10,102 bases of DNA, taken from positions 1 to 10,102 of the forward strand of contig JAHJQP010000017.1 in assembly GCA_018819165.1 (NCBI GenBank). The letters are read 5' to 3'. The notes under the pieces are model-generated. The model was not told the DNA's origin and did not search any database. It worked only from the letters and a program-made list of their open reading frames with translations. Origin of the DNA: Pseudomonadota bacterium (GTDB taxonomy: Bacteria > Desulfobacterota > Syntrophia > Syntrophales > UBA5619). The first letter of the stretch is position 1. Every line of letters begins with the position of its first letter. A program made the position numbers and the translations under genes. This document shows positions 6,352 through 10,102 of this stretch, in pieces.

Positions 6352-6522
6352 CTATACGTAGTTTACGGCCATTCCGTGGCAGGCCGCTCCCGGCAGAGCC
6401 GCTTTGGGATTCATTATCACGTGGACCGGGATGCCTTCCATGAGCCCCGACATCCGGCCCTTGCGTCGGAAGGCTTCCATGAATGGTCCGCTTTGCATGG
6501 CTGAAATAATATTATACCACAT
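6352..6522 (-). pseudogene. glk: 3' remnant of a glucokinase gene
   Basis: The minus-strand frame ending in TAG (6352-6354) reads SGPFMEAFRRKGRMSGLMEG then IPVHVIMNPKAALPGAA, the highly characteristic C-terminus of bacterial ROK-independent (Glk-type) glucokinases ('..gFM.aF..KGRms.ll..iPV.vi.n.kaaLlGAA'). Only about 50 residues are left of a usual 320 or so. An in-frame stop at 6529-6531 and the absence of the ATP- and glucose-binding segments show that the 5' part is gone. Possible ATGs (6496-6498, 6520-6522) have no ribosome site. The family's usual Leu in 'LLGAA' is Pro. It lies just upstream of pgi and downstream of a strong -10, so it may be carried untranslated in the pgi leader. Confidence 0.72.
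6511..6519 (-). promoter_or_regulatory. Extended -10 promoter, probably for pgi
   Basis: On the minus strand, TGGTATAAT is a perfect TG-N extended -10 (TATAAT at 6511-6516). No good -35 is seen at 16-18 bases, which extended -10 promoters can do without. Start is expected near 6504, giving a leader of about 170 bases that contains the glucokinase remnant and ends at the strong pgi ribosome site. Confidence 0.55.
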
Positions 6523-6786
6523 GTGAAGTCAGAGTTCTGCCAAAAGGTGTGGGGGCCTTCGTCAAGCTATTCATTTATAGTCCCGGGGAGTCGCAGCATA
6601 GAAAAGACAGCATGTCTAATACGGCATTCCCATCAGGCATTTCAATGGGGTTGTTGTCCTCTGTCAGTTCTGGTATTATTGAGCCGTGTACGAACGGGCC
6701 ATCGGTTTCAGCCGGCGGGGAAAAATCATGGTGCGCCCGCCAGGACCCAATGCCCCAGCCTTCCCGGCCGGAAAAGAGAGGTTGCC
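6523..6786. other. Non-coding stretch upstream of pcm
   Basis: Open frames cross this stretch on both strands, but none gives a recognisable protein, a ribosome site or a usable start. It holds the putative pcm promoter and leader. It may contain the sequence that replaced the 5' part of glk, but I see no repeat or element end that would explain the break. Confidence 0.5.
6651..6679 (+). promoter_or_regulatory. Candidate promoter for pcm and the following gene
   Basis: TTGTTG (6651-6656), a 17-base spacer and TATTAT (6674-6679) with an extended TG at 6671-6672. The -35 is weak (3/6) and the -10 good (5/6 plus TGN). Start near 6686 would leave a leader of about 100 bases. Confidence 0.45.
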
Positions 6787-7482
6787 ATGAAGTCCCTCTA
6801 TTTTATCCTCGGCTTCACCCTGCTTCTCGTCGCTGCCGCTCCCGAGGATGCACACTACACGTCCCGGCGTGAAGCCATGGTTGGGTCGCAGATCGCGGCG
6901 CGGGGCGTGACCGACCCGGCCACGCTGCGGGCCATGGGAACCGTAAAGCGCCATCTCTTTGTCCCGGAAGCCTCTCTCGCTGACGCCTACGACGACAGGC
7001 CTCTCCCCATCGGCTATGGTCAGACCATCTCTCAGCCTTTCATCGTGGCCTATATGACCGAAATCATTCACCCCCAACAAGACCACCGGGTGCTGGAGAT
7101 CGGCGCCGGCTCCGGGTATCAGGCGGCTATTCTGGCAGAAATCGTTCGGAATGTCTATACGATGGAGGTCATTCCCGAACTGGGACGCGCAGCCCGAGAG
7201 CGCCTGCGGAAACTGGGCTGCCGGAACGTAGAGGTCCGGATTGCCGACGGCTACGACGGATGGCCGGAGCAGGCGCCCTTCGATGCCATCGTCGTCACCG
7301 CCGCGGCCGAATATATCCCCCCGCCATTGCTGAAACAACTGAAGGACGGTGGCCGGATGGTCATCCCGGTCGGCTCTCCCTTCCTGGTCCAAACCCTGAT
7401 GCTCGTGGAAAAAAAGGGGGGGCAGATCACGACGACCCAACTCATGCCGGTCCGGTTCGTCCCGTTCCGGAGAAGCCCCTGA
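6787..7482 (+). CDS. pcm: Protein-L-isoaspartate O-methyltransferase with export signal
   Basis: Repairs aged proteins by SAM-dependent methylation of L-isoaspartyl residues. 231 residues. Seen: Lys2 followed by a hydrophobic stretch (about 4-18, YFILGFTLLLVAAA), then the full methyltransferase: GYGQTISQPFIVAYMTE (76-92), SAM-binding VLEIGAGSGYQ (102-112), acidic Glu127 in YTMEV, FDAIVVTAAAEYIP (165-178) and the C-terminal RFVPF (223-227). E. coli Pcm (208 residues) is cytosolic and has no such leader. Cleavage after AAA would put Pro at +1, so the segment may be a membrane anchor rather than a cleaved signal. Start at 6787 follows GAGAGG five bases upstream; an in-frame extension to 6523 has no support. 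The TGA overlaps the next ATG by one base (TGATG), giving tight coupling to the membrane protein gene. Confidence 0.92.
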   Translation: MKSLYFILGFTLLLVAAAPEDAHYTSRREAMVGSQIAARGVTDPATLRAMGTVKRHLFVPEASLADAYDDRPLPIGYGQTISQPFIVAYMTEIIHPQQDHRVLEIGAGSGYQAAILAEIVRNVYTMEVIPELGRAARERLRKLGCRNVEVRIADGYDGWPEQAPFDAIVVTAAAEYIPPPLLKQLKDGGRMVIPVGSPFLVQTLMLVEKKGGQITTTQLMPVRFVPFRRSP

Positions 7483-10022
7483 TGGCCATCGACGTCCCCA
7501 GGCTTCGCCTCCATCTTGCACTGGCCATGATCTCGGCGGCGGTGATCGCCTACCAGCTGGCGCTCATGCAGATCCTCTCCGTGGTCCAGTGGCATCATTT
7601 CGCCTACATGATCATCGCCGTCGCCCTCCTCGGTTTCGGGGCCGCCGGCGCCTGTCTCTCCCTCCTGCGGCCCTGGTTGATGCTACACTTTGCCTCGCTG
7701 CTGCCCCTCGCCATGCTCCTCTCCGGGGCGGCCATGGCCATGATGACGGGAATCGCCCAGAGTTCGTGGGTGCGTTTCGATTCCCTGCTCCTTTTCACAG
7801 GCATCTCGCAGCTTCTCAGGCTCCTGCTCACCTATTGCCTCTATTTTCTCCCCTTCTTCCTGGCGGCGCTGGCCATCGGCATGATCTTCGTGCATGCCGC
7901 CGGCGACATCGGCAGGCTCTACTTCTGGAATCTGACCGGCTCCGGTGCGGGGGGCGCGGCCATGACCGGCCTGCTCTGGCTCTTCCCGCCGCCCATGCTT
8001 CCCGGCCTTGTCGCCCTGCTGGCCATCGCCGCGGCCATGCTTGTCCTTCCCGAAGGTCTGCACGGGCCTGTCTTCTCCCAGAAGGTGATCGGCGGTGCAG
8101 GCATCTTGCCGCCTCCGGAAGGATGCGCAGCCGGGCAGCACTCCGGAGCGCCAGGGAGGCATCCCCGTAAACGATGGCGGAGATTGCTCATCGTCGCCGC
8201 CCTTCTTTCCGGTCTGGCTGCCGTTTTTTCCCTGATCCGTCCCCCGGTTCTGATCCTCTCCGAATTCAAGGGGCTGAGCAGGGCCCTTCATCTGCCTGAC
8301 GCCCGGATAACCCATGAGCACAGCAGCCCTTATGGTCTCATGCAGATCTTCTCATCGCCGGCGCTCCGTTATGCGCCGGGTCTGAGCCTCACTTATCAGG
8401 AGCGGATCCCGGTGAGAAAGTCCGTCTTCAACAACGGGGAGTGGTTCGGGGCGGTCGTTCCCTGGCAGGAAAAGGAGCAGGAAACGTTCCTGGACTATAC
8501 GACCGGCGCCCTCCCCTATGCCCTGGAAACCCGCCGCCGCGTCCTGATCCTCGATGCGGGCACGGGCAGCCTTATCTCCCAGGCCCTCAGCCGGGGAGCA
8601 CTGCAGATCACAGCGGTGGAACCCCATCCCGCGATCCTCTCCTTCCTCAGCGGAGAGCTGGCCGGGGAAACGGGCGACCTCTTTCATCACCCGTCCGTCT
8701 CGATCCGCAACCTCTCTTCCCGGACCTTTCTCTTTCTGGACAAGTCTCAGTATGATCTGATTCTGCTCCCCAACATAGACGCTTTCGGCGGCACTTCCGG
8801 CCTGCAGGCCGTCCGCGAACAGTATCTCCTGACCCGGGAGGCCTTCCGGCAGATCTGGCGGAAGCTGACCCCGCGCGGGGTGATCAGCATCACCTGCTGG
8901 ATGGATTATCCTCTCCGCCATCCCCTGAAGATCTTGGCCACGTTGGCGGAGGTCCTCGAAGAGGAGGGCATCGGGAATATCCGGGATCACCTGGCCGCCG
9001 TCCGAGGCTGGGGAACGGTCACGATCCTTGTAAAGAAAACCCCTCTGCATACTGCCGAGACTGAGAAGATCAGGCGCTTCTGCAGGAATCTCCTTTTCGA
9101 TCCCGCCCTCCTTCCCGATCTGCGGACAGCGGAGCGGATGCGGTTCAACGGCCTGCAGGACGGGCGTTTTTTCCTCTATCTGGACGCGATCCTCTCTCCG
9201 TCACGGGAGCGGTTCTATGCCGATTACGCATTCAACATCCGCCCGGCCACCGACGACCGCCCCTATTTTTCCCAGTTCCTCCGCTGGCAGAGCATCCCGG
9301 ACCTGGCCAGGCTTTACGGCGCCCGTACCTTTCCTTTTCTCGAAGCGGGTTATCTGCTCGTCCTGCTTACCCTGCTTCAGGTCGCGATCATTGCCGTGAT
9401 CCTGATCATGCTGCCCCTTCATTTCCTCCGCCGTGAGGGCGGATGCCGGATAAGCGTCCTCCTCTATTTCAGCGGCCTCGGCATCGGCTACATGTTCGTG
9501 GAGATCGTCCTGATCCAGCGTTTCCTCCTCTATTTCGGGAATCCCATCCATGCGGCGGCCGCGGTGATCAGTTGCATGCTGGTCTGCTCCGGCATCGGCA
9601 GCCTCCTCTCGGCGCGCTGGATCAGAAAAAGAGTACACGCGCTGACCGTCTTTACTCTGATTATCCTCTTCATCCTTCTCTACGCCCCGCTCCTGACGCC
9701 GGTCCTGCAGTCAACCATTGCCCTGCCGCCGGCCGCCAAGATCATCTTCTCCCTCCTTCTCATCGCCCCCGCTGCCCTGGTCATGGGCATGCCCTTTCCC
9801 CTGGGCATCCGCCTGCTGACAGGAACAGCAGATCAGGAAATCCCCTGGGCCTGGGGAATCAACGGCTGCCTCTCTGTTGTCAGCACGGTCATCGCGGCGG
9901 TCGTCGCCGTGGAGCTGGGTTTTGTCTGGGTGATGATCCTGGCGGCCTTTGCTTACTGCATTACCGTTTTAGGGGGGTGGACAGGACTGCTCCGGCCGGA
10001 AGCCTTCCGGAGATTTTCCTGA
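7482..10022 (+). CDS. Integral membrane protein with spermidine-synthase-like Rossmann domain
   Basis: 846 residues, of the large 'spermidine synthase-like' membrane family; exact function unknown. Order: hydrophobic segments at about 11-33, 40-62, 67-90, 102-138 (probably two), a weak one at 150-170, then 173-190 and 235-253; a soluble region at about 254-617; then segments at about 620-646, 657-676, 688-710, 721-741, 750-772, 792-812 and 814-832. The soluble part has VLILDAGTGS (354-363) and Glu380 at the end of the next strand, as in SAM or decarboxylated-SAM binding folds, and TDDRPYF (590-596), typical of this family. The aminopropyltransferase D-x-x-D motif is not kept: LLPNIDAFGG (428-437) retains only Asp433. 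GLGIGYMFVEIVLIQRF (665-681) and WAWGINGCLSVVSTVIA (789-805) are family membrane motifs. The start is set by the TGATG overlap with pcm; the same frame is open back to 7260 but overlaps pcm. Confidence 0.85.
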   Translation: MAIDVPRLRLHLALAMISAAVIAYQLALMQILSVVQWHHFAYMIIAVALLGFGAAGACLSLLRPWLMLHFASLLPLAMLLSGAAMAMMTGIAQSSWVRFDSLLLFTGISQLLRLLLTYCLYFLPFFLAALAIGMIFVHAAGDIGRLYFWNLTGSGAGGAAMTGLLWLFPPPMLPGLVALLAIAAAMLVLPEGLHGPVFSQKVIGGAGILPPPEGCAAGQHSGAPGRHPRKRWRRLLIVAALLSGLAAVFSLIRPPVLILSEFKGLSRALHLPDARITHEHSSPYGLMQIFSSPALRYAPGLSLTYQERIPVRKSVFNNGEWFGAVVPWQEKEQETFLDYTTGALPYALETRRRVLILDAGTGSLISQALSRGALQITAVEPHPAILSFLSGELAGETGDLFHHPSVSIRNLSSRTFLFLDKSQYDLILLPNIDAFGGTSGLQAVREQYLLTREAFRQIWRKLTPRGVISITCWMDYPLRHPLKILATLAEVLEEEGIGNIRDHLAAVRGWGTVTILVKKTPLHTAETEKIRRFCRNLLFDPALLPDLRTAERMRFNGLQDGRFFLYLDAILSPSRERFYADYAFNIRPATDDRPYFSQFLRWQSIPDLARLYGARTFPFLEAGYLLVLLTLLQVAIIAVILIMLPLHFLRREGGCRISVLLYFSGLGIGYMFVEIVLIQRFLLYFGNPIHAAAAVISCMLVCSGIGSLLSARWIRKRVHALTVFTLIILFILLYAPLLTPVLQSTIALPPAAKIIFSLLLIAPAALVMGMPFPLGIRLLTGTADQEIPWAWGINGCLSVVSTVIAAVVAVELGFVWVMILAAFAYCITVLGGWTGLLRPEAFRRFS

Positions 10023-10102
10023 TGATGAAAGGCGTTTAAGGGCATTGTCATGGACCTGTCTGGCAAGAGAATGACAAAGGTTAAAACGATTTGATTTATT
10101 GA
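10023..10102. other. Right-end spacer, no gene seen
   Basis: Only very short frames (5 and 14 codons) start here. TTGTCAT (10045-10051) and ATGACAA (10071-10077) are inverted with a 19-base spacing and no T-run, so this is not a clear terminator. Confidence 0.4.

Noticed and set aside
6523..6786. N-terminal extension of pcm or a separate upstream small gene
   Set aside because: No ribosome site, no similarity, and it would bury the export signal inside the protein.
8352..9050. Minus-strand open frame opposite the membrane protein gene
   Set aside because: Shadow of a gene with conserved motifs on the plus strand; no domain seen.
10045..10077. Inverted repeat after the membrane protein gene as a terminator
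   Set aside because: Short arms, 19-base spacing, AT-rich stem and no T-run.
1..10102. CRISPR array, tRNA/rRNA, transposase or phage genes
   Set aside because: No regularly spaced repeats, RNA gene signatures or mobile-element proteins were found on either strand.

Overview
This GC-rich window reads like chromosome of an anaerobic Desulfobacterota/'Deltaproteobacteria'-type bacterium. That is inferred from gene content and family style (nadK-recN pair, a transaldolase-linked type of phosphoglucose isomerase, a cytosolic GH15 glucoamylase, membrane spermidine-synthase-like proteins); no rRNA or other marker is present to prove it. There are no tRNAs, rRNAs, insertion sequences or CRISPR arrays.

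Layout. Left block (1-2290, minus strand): nadK (NAD kinase) followed, with a 26-base overlap, by recN, a recombinational repair gene that runs off the left edge after 468 codons. A 382-base spacer (2291-2672) holds what looks like a fragment of a patatin-type lipase gene and the lexA promoter. On the plus strand, 2673-3260 encodes a LexA-type SOS repressor whose C-terminal half resembles UmuD. Its promoter has a perfect palindrome, GAAC-N4-GTTC, filling the -35/-10 spacer, and transcription should start at or next to the ATG. Next, on the minus strand, come a short remnant of a VOC/glyoxalase gene (3268-3333), a GH15 glucoamylase (3386-4483), a phosphoglucose isomerase (4591-6330) and the 3' end of a broken glucokinase gene (6352-6522). 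The right block (6787-10022, plus strand) has two coupled genes: a protein-L-isoaspartate O-methyltransferase with an N-terminal export signal, and an 846-residue membrane protein with a spermidine-synthase-like Rossmann domain between two sets of membrane segments.

How the genes work together. recN and lexA belong to DNA-damage repair, but only lexA carries a visible LexA site. The GH15-pgi-glk remnant arrangement was probably a glucan-to-fructose-6-phosphate route (glucan to glucose, glucose to G6P, G6P to F6P) whose glucokinase step has been lost here. The pcm/membrane protein pair is the most novel part: two SAM-type Rossmann domains in one translationally coupled unit, at least one carrying an export signal, suggesting SAM-dependent chemistry at or outside the inner membrane. 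Three short minus-strand gene fragments in the spacers indicate repeated deletion or rearrangement at gene borders.
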